A DNA stretch of 64,000 nt from contig QHXR01000018.1 in the NCBI GenBank assembly GCA_003223025.1, forward strand, positions 19,389 to 83,388. The letters are read 5' to 3'. The position numbers and the translations under genes were made by a program. Below, piece after piece: positions 33,933 through 42,404 of the stretch. Under the pieces are notes generated by a model. That model was not told the DNA's origin and made no database searches. It saw nothing but the letters and a program-made list of their open reading frames with translations. Numbering within the stretch: position 1 is the first letter of the stretch; each line of letters starts with the position of its first letter. This DNA comes from Acidobacteriota bacterium. Its GTDB lineage: Bacteria > Acidobacteriota > Blastocatellia > Pyrinomonadales > Pyrinomonadaceae.

Positions 33933-34310
33933 TCATCTCTCAAAAATAACTTGAGCGACTGCGTGCTCAGCGGTATGTGAGATCGAGATGTGCGACCGAA
34001 CGGCGCCGAGCTTTTGAAACAAAACCTGCGCTTCGCCGTTGATGCGAAGTGTCGGCACTCCATCGCCGTCGGATAGGATCTCGATATCATGCCAGGTGAT
34101 CTTTCCCCGCCATCCAGTCTTCAGCGCTTTTAGAAAAGCTTCCTTCGCGGCGAATCGTCCGGCGTACGACTGCGCGGCGGCCGCGCCTTTCGCGTCGCAG
34201 TACGCGCGTTCCGTTTCGGTGAACACACGCTCAGTGAAACGCGGTGTTCGTGCAAGCGTTTCGGCGATGCGATAAACTTCGACAATGTCGATGCCGATCG
34301 AAAGGATCAT
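33933..34310 (-). CDS. acpS: Holo-[acyl-carrier-protein] synthase
   Basis: A 125-residue phosphopantetheinyl transferase that moves 4'-phosphopantetheine from CoA to apo-ACP. The start ILSIGIDIVEVYRI carries metal ligand Asp8, and FAAKEAFLKAL carries Glu57 with the conserved Lys. SISHTAEHAVAQVI is the C-terminal strand pair. Length matches AcpS. Its 5' end overlaps the start of the divergent pgeF gene by 26 bases, so their promoters must lie within each other's coding sequence unless pgeF starts later. Confidence 0.95.
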   Translation of the reverse strand: MILSIGIDIVEVYRIAETLARTPRFTERVFTETERAYCDAKGAAAAQSYAGRFAAKEAFLKALKTGWRGKITWHDIEILSDGDGVPTLRINGEAQVLFQKLGAVRSHISISHTAEHAVAQVIFER

Positions 34311-35157
34311 AAACGAAAACTCTCCGTTGGAAGACGAACAGATTCTAACCGATGCCGGCTTCCATTGGCGAGAACGCGATGGAGTGAAGGTGCTCGTGAG
34401 TCAACTGCTCGAAGCGGCAGGTTTTGCAAATGGCTTCTCGACACGCGGCGGCGGGGTTTCACCGTTTCCCGAAAACAGTCTTAACCTTGCAGGATTCGAC
34501 GAAGATTCCGCCAAGAACATCGCGGAGAATCGTAGTCGTTTTCTCAATGTGTTCGATGATGATTTTCGCTTAGCGACAGCTTGGCAGGTCCACGGCGACC
34601 AAATCAAATTGGTTGTGAGCGACTCGGACATCGACAATTCCGATGAGAAGTTTGACGGCCTGATATCGCAGCTTCCGCATGTCCTCGTCGGTGTGAAAAC
34701 TGCCGACTGCGTGCCGGTCCTGCTCGCCGACACTCGAACGAAAGCGTTTGCCGCGGTCCACGCCGGATGGCGAGGCACCGCGCAATCGATCGTCGCGAAA
34801 GCGGTGGAGAAAATGAAATCTACGTTTGGAACGGATCCGTCGGACGTTCTGGCGGCGATCGGGCCCGCCGCGAGCGGTCGATGCTACGAAGTCGGAAGTG
34901 ATGTGATCGATGCGTTCGCGAAAAATTTCTCGAACGGGGAAAGTTATTTCAGTTCAACCCGCGACGGTCACGCGCTGGTCGATCTCCATACCGCGAATCG
35001 CGACCAGTTAGTCGATCAAGGCATTCCGGAATCCGCCATCTCGATCGCTCCGCTTTGTACGATCGAGCGGATCGATCTGTTTTTTAGTTATCGAGTTGAG
35101 AAAAGGCTTTATGGGAAGACGGGGCGGTTGTTGTCGGTCATTGGACGACGGAACTGA
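34285..35157 (+). CDS. pgeF: Peptidoglycan editing factor PgeF (YfiH, laccase-fold purine-nucleoside enzyme)
   Basis: A 290-residue protein of the DUF152/Cu-oxidase_4 fold. The metal-binding set is present: His103 (WQVHGDQ), Cys142 (TADCVPVLL) and His159 (AAVHAGWRGT). The family prevents wrong amino acids entering peptidoglycan in E. coli and also acts on purine nucleosides. The first 25 residues are variable; TTG at 34327 is a possible later start that would remove the overlap with acpS. A cloverleaf palindrome begins directly after the stop. Confidence 0.93.
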   Translation: MSMPIERIINENSPLEDEQILTDAGFHWRERDGVKVLVSQLLEAAGFANGFSTRGGGVSPFPENSLNLAGFDEDSAKNIAENRSRFLNVFDDDFRLATAWQVHGDQIKLVVSDSDIDNSDEKFDGLISQLPHVLVGVKTADCVPVLLADTRTKAFAAVHAGWRGTAQSIVAKAVEKMKSTFGTDPSDVLAAIGPAASGRCYEVGSDVIDAFAKNFSNGESYFSSTRDGHALVDLHTANRDQLVDQGIPESAISIAPLCTIERIDLFFSYRVEKRLYGKTGRLLSVIGRRN

Positions 35158-35310
35158 ACGGCGGACGCGACTGGACCGCGGGCATCCCTGCCTGCCTGAC
35201 ATCGCCGCTTCGGCCGATGTCAGCGTCTGTCTTCTCGAATCATGATCGTCTCAGGCCATCGGAAGCCTCGGCGTGGCAGGCAGAGATGCCTGCGCTCCAG
35301 TCCGTTGGCG
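35158..35310. repeat. Cloverleaf palindrome, ACTGGACCGC family
   Basis: GGCGGACGCGACTGGACCGC at the left is mirrored by GCGCTCCAGTCCGTTGGCG at the right, with GGCATCCCTGCCTGCC/GGCAGGCAGAGATGCC continuing the stem. The inner hairpin ACATCGCCGCTTCGG/CCGATGT and a GGAAGCCTCGGC segment match the copy at 30326. It fills the entire gap between pgeF and the convergent DsbD-like gene. Confidence 0.85.
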
Positions 35311-35787
35311 TCACAAAACTTTTGCCGTCATCGTTATCGTCTTCGACTTTGGCGGATAGCAGATCTCTTCAGTGCAAGCCTGGTATCGCACGGTCGCGTT
35401 CACACGAATCTTGCTTCCCTTAAAATTAGCCGGCACCGTCACCGTGAAAGGAAAAGTTACGCGTCCTTCGTAGACGTTGATCAGATTTTCCGAAAACTGA
35501 AATTTTCGATTTCGTCCGCGGGGGAAAACGAGTCCGCCCGTTTTTAAACCGGAACCGCTGACACTGACGGTAGTCGGGATCGCGTATTCGCTCGCGGGGC
35601 GGCTCGAGTTTACGTGAAGACCCGACGGGATCGACAACACAACACTTGCTTTCGATTTAGATCCGCGAGCAATAGTTTTGCTCGCCAGTGATCCGGTTAC
35701 GGACACGTTCTGTCCTTTCGCCGATGCGATCGCAAAACTGCAAAACACGACAAATAAAAATCCGAAAATAAATCCTTTCTTCTTCAT
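35311..35787 (-). CDS. Secreted DsbD N-terminal-domain-like protein
   Basis: About 158 residues. Signal peptide MKKKGFIFGFLFVVFCSFAI-ASAKG. The mature domain is an immunoglobulin-like fold whose end reads YQACTEEICYPPKSKTI, the two-Cys signature of the DsbD alpha domain, which passes electrons from the membrane to periplasmic partners. The membrane and thioredoxin domains of DsbD are absent, so it is a stand-alone periplasmic version. ATG 35787 follows the stop of the upstream gene by 4 bases, making an operon with it and rlmN. Confidence 0.8.
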   Translation of the reverse strand: MKKKGFIFGFLFVVFCSFAIASAKGQNVSVTGSLASKTIARGSKSKASVVLSIPSGLHVNSSRPASEYAIPTTVSVSGSGLKTGGLVFPRGRNRKFQFSENLINVYEGRVTFPFTVTVPANFKGSKIRVNATVRYQACTEEICYPPKSKTITMTAKVL

Positions 35788-35791
35788 AAGC

Positions 35792-36301
35792 CTAATTCGA
35801 CCGAACCGAAAAACTATCAAGCGTGTCTTTTACCTTAGGCAGAAAATCTTCTACATATTCCGAAAGCACGGCGACGCGAAGTCGATAGATGAGATTCTGT
35901 GCACCAACAATTTTATAGAAGGCGCGAATTTCATTTTCGTTCGCCGTCTCTTCCGTTTCGATTTCGCACTCGGATGCTGACTCGCTGACGACATTGACGT
36001 TTGTCGCGGAACTCTTGATCGCATTTCTAACAACAGCGACACTCGCGTTCTTCACGATATCGATCTCGATCGTCGCACGCCGGAGCTTACCGCCGTCGCC
36101 TTCCCCAAACTCGCGCGAGTACGCATAGAACTCATGATCCGGATCTCCGAGAACGTGCAGACAACCTTCCGGTTTCTGCAGTGTGTATTTATCGGTTTCG
36201 ATCGTCTCGGCCTCGAACGCATCGGCCGCGCGCTTCTTGATCTTCGTCGAGGCCCACGCCATCAACGCAACAAGAATTAATCCCGGTATCAAAAGCTCCA
36301 T
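35792..36301 (-). CDS. Membrane-anchored protein of unknown function
   Basis: A 169-residue protein with one N-terminal span (MELLIPGLILVALMAWASTK) and a mixed alpha/beta extracytoplasmic or cytoplasmic domain. Notable segments are CLHVLGDPDHEFYAYSREFG and a Glu-rich stretch SECEIETEETANENEIRAFY. It sits between rlmN (3 bases upstream) and the DsbD-like gene (4 bases downstream), so the three are co-transcribed. No family recognised. Confidence 0.7.
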   Translation of the reverse strand: MELLIPGLILVALMAWASTKIKKRAADAFEAETIETDKYTLQKPEGCLHVLGDPDHEFYAYSREFGEGDGGKLRRATIEIDIVKNASVAVVRNAIKSSATNVNVVSESASECEIETEETANENEIRAFYKIVGAQNLIYRLRVAVLSEYVEDFLPKVKDTLDSFSVRSN

Positions 36302-36304
36302 AGT

Positions 36305-37393
36305 TTATAGGCCGACGATCTTTACCAGATTCGGTTCCTGTTTCGCGGCGAGCTGTCCGCACGCCGCATAGATGTCGCGTCCGCGCGGGCGACGGACATA
36401 AGCTGAGACGCCGCGGGATTCTAGTATCCGCTTGAAACGCATGACCTGGTCCGCGTCGGACGGATGATAATCGAGCTGCTCGGCCGGGTTGTGCGGAATC
36501 AAATTAATTTTCACGCGTCGAAGATCATATCGCTCGACAAGATCGGCGAGCGCTTCGGCATGCGCGTCGGAGTCGTTTACACCGCCGAGCAACACGTACT
36601 CGAATGTAAACCGCTCACCGCGTTTCAAAGTTTTTTCGAACGCCTTCGCGGCGGTAAAGATCGTATCGATGTTCCATTTCTTGTTGATCGGCATGAGCTT
36701 GTTTCGAAGCTCGTCATCCGGTGCCGAAAGCGAGATCGCGAGATTCGGCCGGCGATCGAGCTTTGTGAATTCTTCGATCTTCGGCACGATCCCGGCGGTC
36801 GAAACCGTCACACGTCCGGGAACGATAAACAAACCGTTCTCGTCAGACATGATCTCGAGCGCCTTTATCAAATTTTCGAAATTTAAGAACGGCTCACCCG
36901 CTCCCATCGCGACGAGATTCGTTCCGTGCGGCGTTTCACTTCCGACGCCGTACACGTCGTTGAGGACGATTATGATCTGCTCGACGATCTCGCCCGCACT
37001 CAGATTCCGCAAAAGCCCGAGCTTCGCCGTGAGGCAGAAATCACATTTTAGGGGACATCCGGATTGCGAAGAGAAACAGATCGTATCGCGGCCCTCGCTC
37101 GGAATAAACACCGCCTCGACCGGCATTCCGTCAGTCGTCTTCATCAGAAAGCGACGCGTGCCGTCTTCGGAAACGTATTTCGATTCGACGTTCAGAGTGG
37201 ACGAGCTCGCAGCTTCCGACAGCTTCGCGCGAAAAGCCTTCGGCAAATCGGTCATCTCCTCGAACGACAGAAGTCGTCGATCATGAAGTTGCTTGAAGAT
37301 CTGCTGCGCGCGGTAACGCGGTTCGCCCATCTCCCGGACGAGATCTTCAAGCTCGCCCGGTAAAAGCCCCGTCAGATGCTGTCTCTCGGTCAC
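36305..37393 (-). CDS. rlmN: 23S rRNA A2503 / tRNA A37 C2-methyltransferase RlmN
   Basis: A 362-residue radical SAM methyltransferase. Cluster Cys are C113, C117 and C120 in SGCPLKCDFC. The catalytic pair is C106 (TICFSSQ) and the C-terminal Cys in DIYAACGQL, matching E. coli C118 and C355. NLVAMGAGEPFLNFENL and VTVSTAGIVP are RlmN-specific; normal RlmN has GMGEP where this has GAGEP. First gene of a three-gene operon. It faces a repeat cluster upstream, so its promoter lies in or beyond 37394-37450. Confidence 0.95.
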   Translation of the reverse strand: MTERQHLTGLLPGELEDLVREMGEPRYRAQQIFKQLHDRRLLSFEEMTDLPKAFRAKLSEAASSSTLNVESKYVSEDGTRRFLMKTTDGMPVEAVFIPSEGRDTICFSSQSGCPLKCDFCLTAKLGLLRNLSAGEIVEQIIIVLNDVYGVGSETPHGTNLVAMGAGEPFLNFENLIKALEIMSDENGLFIVPGRVTVSTAGIVPKIEEFTKLDRRPNLAISLSAPDDELRNKLMPINKKWNIDTIFTAAKAFEKTLKRGERFTFEYVLLGGVNDSDAHAEALADLVERYDLRRVKINLIPHNPAEQLDYHPSDADQVMRFKRILESRGVSAYVRRPRGRDIYAACGQLAAKQEPNLVKIVGL

Positions 37394-37449
37394 GACGTTA
37401 GTTTAGCGTATTTGATAGTGGATCGTGGATTGACGGATGTGAGTTCCTT

Positions 37450-37730
37450 GTTCGTCGATCGTCGATCGTCGATCGTCGTTCGTGGTTCGCGGTTCGGTGT
37501 CATTGTTCGGTGTTCGTCGTTCGTGACAGACGGCGGATGCGACTGGAACGCAGGCGTCCCCGCCTGCAACGCCGTGGCTTCCGCGGCGTCAAACGATTCT
37601 GATTCGACAAGCTGCTGCGCCTTTTCGTGCTTCGCACTCATGCAGGCGGGGACGCCTGCGTTCCAGTCGCATCCGCCACCCTCCACAACGAACAACGAAC
37701 AACGAACCAAGAACCAAGAACCAAGAATGA
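37450..37730. repeat. Composite repeat: 7-mer arrays around a CTGGAACGCAGGC palindrome
   Basis: ATCGTCG repeats (37450-37480) and TTCGTGG-like words lead into the palindrome 37530-37678: GGCGGATGCGACTGGAACGC is mirrored by GCGTTCCAGTCGCATCCGCC. The centre carries ACGATTCTGATTCGACAAGC, as at 16400. ACGAACA and AACCAAG arrays follow to 37730. It has the same design as 16229-16602. The 382-base gap 37394-37775 contains nothing else except the leader of the next gene. Confidence 0.85.
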
Positions 37731-37775
37731 TCAATCGCTTGAAACCCGCCCCCGTTATCAACGTACAATGGCTTC

Positions 37776-38315
37776 ATGAAAAAACTGTTGCTGCTTGTCG
37801 TCGCTGTAATTTTCATTTCGTCGAATGCCATTGCCCAGACCGCTCCGAAAGAAGCGGATCCAAAAGACGTCGCATCACTCGACGCGATCATGAAGGCCGT
37901 ATATGACGTCATCTCCGGCGATGCCGGGAAGGTGCGCGATTGGGATCGATTCCGCTCGCTGTTTCACAAGGACGCGCGATTGATCCCGAGCGGCAAGAAT
38001 TCGCAGACGGGTATCCTCGGCGCGCGCGTTATGACGCCGGAGGATTATGCCAAGAATAGTGGTCCGTACCTCGAGAAAAACGGATTTCACGAACGAGAGA
38101 TCTCGCGCCACGTCGACCAGTACGGCAACATCGCGCAAGTCTTTTCAACCTACGCTTCGTTTCATAAGAGCGACGACAAAGATCCGTTCATGCGCGGAAT
38201 CAATAGCTTTCAACTCTTTAATGACGGAAAACGCTGGTGGGTGATCACGATCTACTGGCAACAGGAAAGCCCGGAAAATCTGATACCGAAAGAGTTTCTG
38301 AAAGGCTCGAAGTAG
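37776..38315 (+). CDS. Secreted NTF2-like (SnoaL) protein
   Basis: A 179-residue exported protein: signal peptide MKKLLLLVVAVIFISSNAIAQ, then an NTF2-like fold (LDAIMKAVYDVISGDAGKVR, DWDRFRSLFHKDARLIPSG). The second half reads VDQYGNIAQVFSTYASFHKS and WWVITIYWQQE, typical of the beta-sheet face. Distinct in sequence from the cytoplasmic NTF2-like pair at 14955 and 16687. Ligand or enzyme activity unknown. A repeat cluster precedes it, and its ribosome site is not strong. Confidence 0.82.
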   Translation: MKKLLLLVVAVIFISSNAIAQTAPKEADPKDVASLDAIMKAVYDVISGDAGKVRDWDRFRSLFHKDARLIPSGKNSQTGILGARVMTPEDYAKNSGPYLEKNGFHEREISRHVDQYGNIAQVFSTYASFHKSDDKDPFMRGINSFQLFNDGKRWWVITIYWQQESPENLIPKEFLKGSK

Positions 38316-38351
38316 AATCCGTTTTCGCGGTTCAGTCGAATATCACTTCTT

Positions 38352-38819
38352 ATGGCTGAACATACGTTAAAGCGCGAACTGACGATCGAACTCCCGCGGT
38401 CCGACGTTTTCGATTTCTTTTCAAAGGCCGAGAATCTCGAACGGATCACACCGCGCGATCTCGGCTTTCACATCATTACGCCGCAACCCATCGAGATGCG
38501 CGAAGGCTCCATCATCGAATACAGGGTCAGCCTCAACGGAATCCCGATGGGTTGGAAGACGCTGATCTCGAAGTGGGATCCGCCAAACGAATTCGTCGAC
38601 GAGCAGATCTCCGGACCCTACAAACAGTGGATCCATCGACACACTTTTACGGAGCTTGGGCCGTCGACGACGTTGATCGAAGATGAGGTGAAGTACCGGC
38701 TCCCGTTTGAACCGCTTGGCGACATCGCACACTTCTTCGTCGAACGGCAATTGAAAAATATATTCGATTTTCGAGAGAAGTCAGTGAATGAGTTTTTTCG
38801 GAAAGGTAAAAACGATTAG
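38352..38819 (+). CDS. SRPBCC family protein (START/ligand-binding fold)
   Basis: A 155-residue helix-grip protein. FDFFSKAENLERITPRDLGF near residues 20-39 and the beta-strand LIEDEVKYRLPFEP are typical of the CoxG/SRPBCC group, ending in a long C-terminal helix (FFVERQLKNIFDFREKSVNE). Such proteins bind hydrophobic ligands; some act as cyclases or dehydratases. No signal peptide. It overlaps the convergent dapF homologue by 4 bases. Confidence 0.85.
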   Translation: MAEHTLKRELTIELPRSDVFDFFSKAENLERITPRDLGFHIITPQPIEMREGSIIEYRVSLNGIPMGWKTLISKWDPPNEFVDEQISGPYKQWIHRHTFTELGPSTTLIEDEVKYRLPFEPLGDIAHFFVERQLKNIFDFREKSVNEFFRKGKND

Positions 38820-39679
38820 GATTTTGCCGTCGGCCATTCGCCGCAATACGAAAGCTCCGCTCGTCCGGTCAGCAGGATCTCGTCGTCTTCGTCGCGCCAA
38901 TCGACTTCCGTCACTCCGCCCCGCGAGGTGACCGAAACGCGGCGTCCTGTCTTTCCGGTGAATGCGGATAGAACCGCAGCACCGCTCGAACACGTTCCCG
39001 ACGCCGATGTCTCGCCGGCACCGCGTTCCCAAATTCGAAGCTCGATGTTCGCGTCGTCGATAACGCGGACAAATACGATATTCGCGCGTTGCGGGAATTC
39101 TTGATGAGTCTCCATGATCCGGCCGTAATGCCTCCAGTCGAAATCGAAATCATCGACAAAAATACACGCGACGGGATTGCCGACATTTACGCCTGAGAAA
39201 AGAAACTTTCGGCCGCCGGCTTCGATCTCACGGTCGATGACCGTCTCGAAAGTGTCACCGGCCACCGGAACTTCTGACGTTCTAAACTTCGGAAATCCGA
39301 TCTCGGCGTTGAAGACGTACGAGCCCTCCGATGCATTCTCGAGCATCGTATAATTCTTCACACCGCTCCGCGTCTTCAAACGCAGTCCGGCTTCGCTCCA
39401 CAGAGTTTTGTAATAAAGATACGCAACAGCGCATCGCGTGCCGTTCCCGGAAAATCCGGCGACGCTTCCGTCAGGATTCACGATCTCGCAAAAATAATCC
39501 GCGTCGCTTCCGTCGAGTTTCTCCAACACAGCGATGCCGTCCGAACCGGCTCCGGTGTGCCGGTGACAGATCTCGACGGCGAGATCTTCGAGCGAAATTT
39601 CGGATGGGATATTTTCACGTTCGATAACGATATAGTCGTTCCCGAAGCCGTGAAATTTGCAGAACGAGATCGTTGTCAT
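38816..39679 (-). CDS. dapF: Diaminopimelate epimerase-like protein lacking both catalytic Cys
   Basis: A 287-residue DapF-fold protein. DapF converts LL- to meso-diaminopimelate for lysine and peptidoglycan using two Cys as acid and base. Family marks are strong: FHGFGNDYIVIE at the start, NPDGSVAGFSGNGTRCAVAY and ERGAGETSASGTCSSGA. In canonical enzymes the Ser in GFSGNG and in ASGT are Cys. Both codons here (TCC and TCG) clearly encode Ser; a different Cys follows two positions after the second. It could be a lineage variant that still works, or a related isomerase. It is translationally coupled to the CusF-like gene by ATGA. Confidence 0.85.
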   Translation of the reverse strand: MTTISFCKFHGFGNDYIVIERENIPSEISLEDLAVEICHRHTGAGSDGIAVLEKLDGSDADYFCEIVNPDGSVAGFSGNGTRCAVAYLYYKTLWSEAGLRLKTRSGVKNYTMLENASEGSYVFNAEIGFPKFRTSEVPVAGDTFETVIDREIEAGGRKFLFSGVNVGNPVACIFVDDFDFDWRHYGRIMETHQEFPQRANIVFVRVIDDANIELRIWERGAGETSASGTCSSGAAVLSAFTGKTGRRVSVTSRGGVTEVDWRDEDDEILLTGRAELSYCGEWPTAKS

Positions 39680-40068
39680 TGCGCCTTCTTTATGCCCACG
39701 ATCGTTTCAGTGGCGTCCTTGTAGCGGACTACAAAATCGACCTTGTCGCCGACTTTTACTCCGTTCAGAAGCTTCTTGTCCGATACGAAAAATTCCATCT
39801 GCATTGCCGGCATCATGCCTTTGATCTCTTCATGATTCAGCTCGATCGAAGGGCTTTCGGGTGCGACTTTCGTCACGATGCCCTTGCCGTTGTAATCACC
39901 ATTCTTCGGCGTGGAAGGCGTCGGTACCGGAGTCGAGGACGCGGGCGATACGATCGACGGAAGCGGCGTTGGTTTGACGGTCGCCACGTTGTTCGCCATC
40001 GGCGTACTTCCGCAAGAACATAGAGCGGCAACAAAAAGCGTGACGAGAATGACGAGATTGATTTTCAT
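39676..40068 (-). CDS. CusF-like copper-binding lipoprotein
   Basis: About 130 residues. MKINLVILVTLFVAALCSCG is a lipoprotein signal with a plausible lipobox LCSC (Cys19). A Pro/Ser/Thr linker (about 27-60) leads to a CusF-type OB-fold domain: GKGIVTKVAPESPSIELNHE, then MMPAMQMEFFV with the Met-rich copper site, then LLNGVKVGDKVDFVV. It probably binds Cu(I) or Ag(I) in the periplasm. No CusA/B/C genes are near. Its stop overlaps the dapF homologue start by 4 bases. Confidence 0.87.
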   Translation of the reverse strand: MKINLVILVTLFVAALCSCGSTPMANNVATVKPTPLPSIVSPASSTPVPTPSTPKNGDYNGKGIVTKVAPESPSIELNHEEIKGMMPAMQMEFFVSDKKLLNGVKVGDKVDFVVRYKDATETIVGIKKAQ

Positions 40069-40126
40069 AAACGAGTTGATGATAACGAGAGTTTGGAACA
40101 ATTCAAATCGTCCACCATCGCCGTGA

Positions 40127-42028
40127 TCACGGTCTTCGCGCGGACGGTGCGGGAATGATCTTCAGCGTCATTCTTTCGGTTCCGCGGATCAACTCCACCT
40201 CGTACTCTTCGCCCGGTTTCATCGAACCGAGAACATATGTGTAATCCATCGCGTTGCGTACATCTTTCCCGGCAAGCTTTACGATCTTGTCGCCCGCCTT
40301 TAGTCCCGCTTTCGACGCCGGCGAATTATCGCGAACGCCGTCGAGGATCATTCCGTCCGTCGTGTCGCCGTAACTCGGGATCGTTCCGAGCGAGACGCTC
40401 AGGCGAACCTGGCCCACCGGACCCGACGATTGCGCGACAGCGTAAGTTGGCTTTGCCGGAGCTTGTGCGAGCGATCTCGCAACGTCGCCGACGAATAAAA
40501 TTATTCGCTGCAGACCGAGGTAATTGATCTTATCTGCCGTGTCGCTGGGCTTGTGATAATCGACATGCGTTCCGGTAAAGAAGAAAAGTACCGGGATCTT
40601 TTTTCCGTAAAAAGAGGAATGATCCGACGGGCCGAATCCATCCTGATTCAGTGCAAGCTGGAATAAGGAGCTGTTCGGCTCGATCATTTTCTTGCTCGCC
40701 GGTCCGCCGCCGAAGAGCGCTGACGGAGGTCCAAACGCAACCGTCGGATTATTCGCGTTGGTGATCATGTCACTCCACTCGGTCGCTGTTCCGATGCCGC
40801 CGATCGTCAGTTTGTTTTCATTCAACCGACCGACCATGTCGAGATTGATCATCGCGACCGTTTTATCGAGCGGCCATGCCGGATTGTTGACGTAGTATTT
40901 CGATCCGAGAAGTCCTTCTTCTTCGCCCGCGAATGTCATGAAGATCAGAGTGCGTTTCGGTCTTCTCTCTTTTGAAAACAACCGGGCAAGCTCGATCACC
41001 GCCGTCGTACCGGACGCGTTGTCGTCGGCACCGTGATGTATCTCCGTCGAGTTCGCGGCGAGACTTCCCGAGCCGCCGTGACCGAGATGATCATAGTGCG
41101 CACCGATGATGATCGCTTCGTTTTTGAGCTGCGGGTCGGATCCTTCGAGCACGCCGATGACGTTGAATGCGTTGACTTGTTTTTTGGTGAGGTTGATCTT
41201 GATCTGGGCCTTTGTGTTATCAAGAACGTTCGTTTTCGGCCCGGCCTTGTAGGATCCAGAAGGCGTCTTGGCGTTGAGCATACTTTCGATCAGGGCGAGG
41301 CCGGTCCCATCTACCATCCCGAAAAGCCTGGCAGCCAGATCGCGGTTTATCCCGATAACGGGGATCGCAGTTTCACCAAGAGTGCGGTCGTAACTTAAAC
41401 GCGAAAGGCGATCGATCTTGAAATCATTGTCGGCAGCAATCAGGATGATCGCTCTCGCTCCTCTGTCTTTCGCGATATTCGCCTTCGTGTGCATGTCGAA
41501 ACGAGCGAATGCCGAATGCGGATTTCCTGCGTCCGGTGTGTTGTCGAACACGAGGACGATCTTGTCCCGGACGTCGAGGTCTTTGTAGTCGTCGTAGTTC
41601 GCCTCCGGTGCGGTTACTCCAAATCCCGCGAAGACGACCTGCGTCGCGGCAATGTCAGCGTTCGGCGAATATCCGAGCGGCATCCAGTTCACGCCGACTT
41701 GCATCGTGTTGCCCGAACCAAGGCTAAGCGAATTACCGGTACCGAGCTCGACGCCCGAGATATAAGGGAATCCTTGCAGGTACGAGGCACCGTGCGTCGT
41801 CTGCTGACCGGGTCGAAGCTTTCCCGTTTTCTTGAACTGCTCGACGATGTAATTCGCAGCCTCGGTCGCGCCTGGATCGCCGGTGCGTCGGCCCTCGAGT
41901 TTGTCGGAAGCGAGATACTCGATATGCCGGCGAAGATCACGTTGAGCAGATGTGTTGAGCTGCGGCTTTTGCGCGGAGACCGAAAGGCCAAGGAAAAGAA
42001 TTACAAGAAAAATTTGCGCGCGTTTCAT
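40127..42028 (-). CDS. Secreted M28 family aminopeptidase with PA and PDZ domains
   Basis: A 633-residue exported zinc peptidase. Signal peptide to about SVSAQ (20). A PA (protease-associated) domain spans roughly 120-265. The M28 catalytic core has metal ligands in GAHYDHLG (H311), GADDNASG (D336), AGEEEG (E369/E370) and NLDMVGR (D397), with HKPSDTADKI later. A C-terminal PDZ domain (about 545-625) has NSPASKAGLKAGDKIVKLAG. It would trim peptides in the periplasm or outside. A beta-propeller protein gene lies upstream on the same strand beyond a repeat cluster. Confidence 0.93.
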   Translation of the reverse strand: MKRAQIFLVILFLGLSVSAQKPQLNTSAQRDLRRHIEYLASDKLEGRRTGDPGATEAANYIVEQFKKTGKLRPGQQTTHGASYLQGFPYISGVELGTGNSLSLGSGNTMQVGVNWMPLGYSPNADIAATQVVFAGFGVTAPEANYDDYKDLDVRDKIVLVFDNTPDAGNPHSAFARFDMHTKANIAKDRGARAIILIAADNDFKIDRLSRLSYDRTLGETAIPVIGINRDLAARLFGMVDGTGLALIESMLNAKTPSGSYKAGPKTNVLDNTKAQIKINLTKKQVNAFNVIGVLEGSDPQLKNEAIIIGAHYDHLGHGGSGSLAANSTEIHHGADDNASGTTAVIELARLFSKERRPKRTLIFMTFAGEEEGLLGSKYYVNNPAWPLDKTVAMINLDMVGRLNENKLTIGGIGTATEWSDMITNANNPTVAFGPPSALFGGGPASKKMIEPNSSLFQLALNQDGFGPSDHSSFYGKKIPVLFFFTGTHVDYHKPSDTADKINYLGLQRIILFVGDVARSLAQAPAKPTYAVAQSSGPVGQVRLSVSLGTIPSYGDTTDGMILDGVRDNSPASKAGLKAGDKIVKLAGKDVRNAMDYTYVLGSMKPGEEYEVELIRGTERMTLKIIPAPSARRP

Positions 42029-42050
42029 AAGACTCTCCGCTTACAGTTAC

Positions 42051-42143
42051 TTGAATATTCGACCGTCGCTGACGCGACGGGTTTCGGGGAACATGTACCG
42101 TGGGCCAAGGCCCACGGCTAAATCGGTTAGTCGCTACCGCGAC
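42051..42143. repeat. Half copy of the GCCGTGGCC / GTCGCTGACGCGAC element
   Basis: TTGAATATTCGACCGTCGCT, GACGCGACGG, GTACCGTGGGCCAAGGCCCA, CGGCTAAAT and GTCGCTACCGCGAC follow in the same order as the right half of the element at 21557-21738. The left half is missing. It begins about 20 bases upstream of the M28 gene start. Confidence 0.7.
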
Positions 42144-42195
42144 AATGAAGGACGGGCGGAGCCGAAATCCTCAAATTCTCAGAATCCGAACTCTT

Positions 42196-42404
42196 AAATT
42201 TCAAATTTCAAATTTCAAATTTCAAATTTGAAATTTGAAATGGAAGCCGAAAGCCGAAAACCGAAAACCTAAGACCAAAATCCGAAATCCAAACCCTGCA
42301 ATTTCAAATTTCAAATTTCAAATTTGAAATTTGAAATGGAGAGCCGAAAACCAAATCTCAAATCTCAAATCTCAAATCCCAAATCCCAAATCCCAAATCC
42401 CAAA
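42196..42404. repeat. Short tandem repeat arrays (AAATTTC, CAAATCC, CAAATCT)
   Basis: AAATTTC repeated 4-5 times then its mirror AAATTTG (42196-42243) is seen again at 42299-42338. GAAAACC/GAAATCC words lie between, then CAAATCT and CAAATCC runs continue up to the stop codon of the beta-propeller gene at 42405. With the half element at 42051 it fills the 376-base gap 42029-42404; no gene seen. Confidence 0.8.

Noticed and set aside
33769..33954. 61-residue open frame after the nuclease gene
   Set aside because: Covers a terminator and a repeat, with no coding character.
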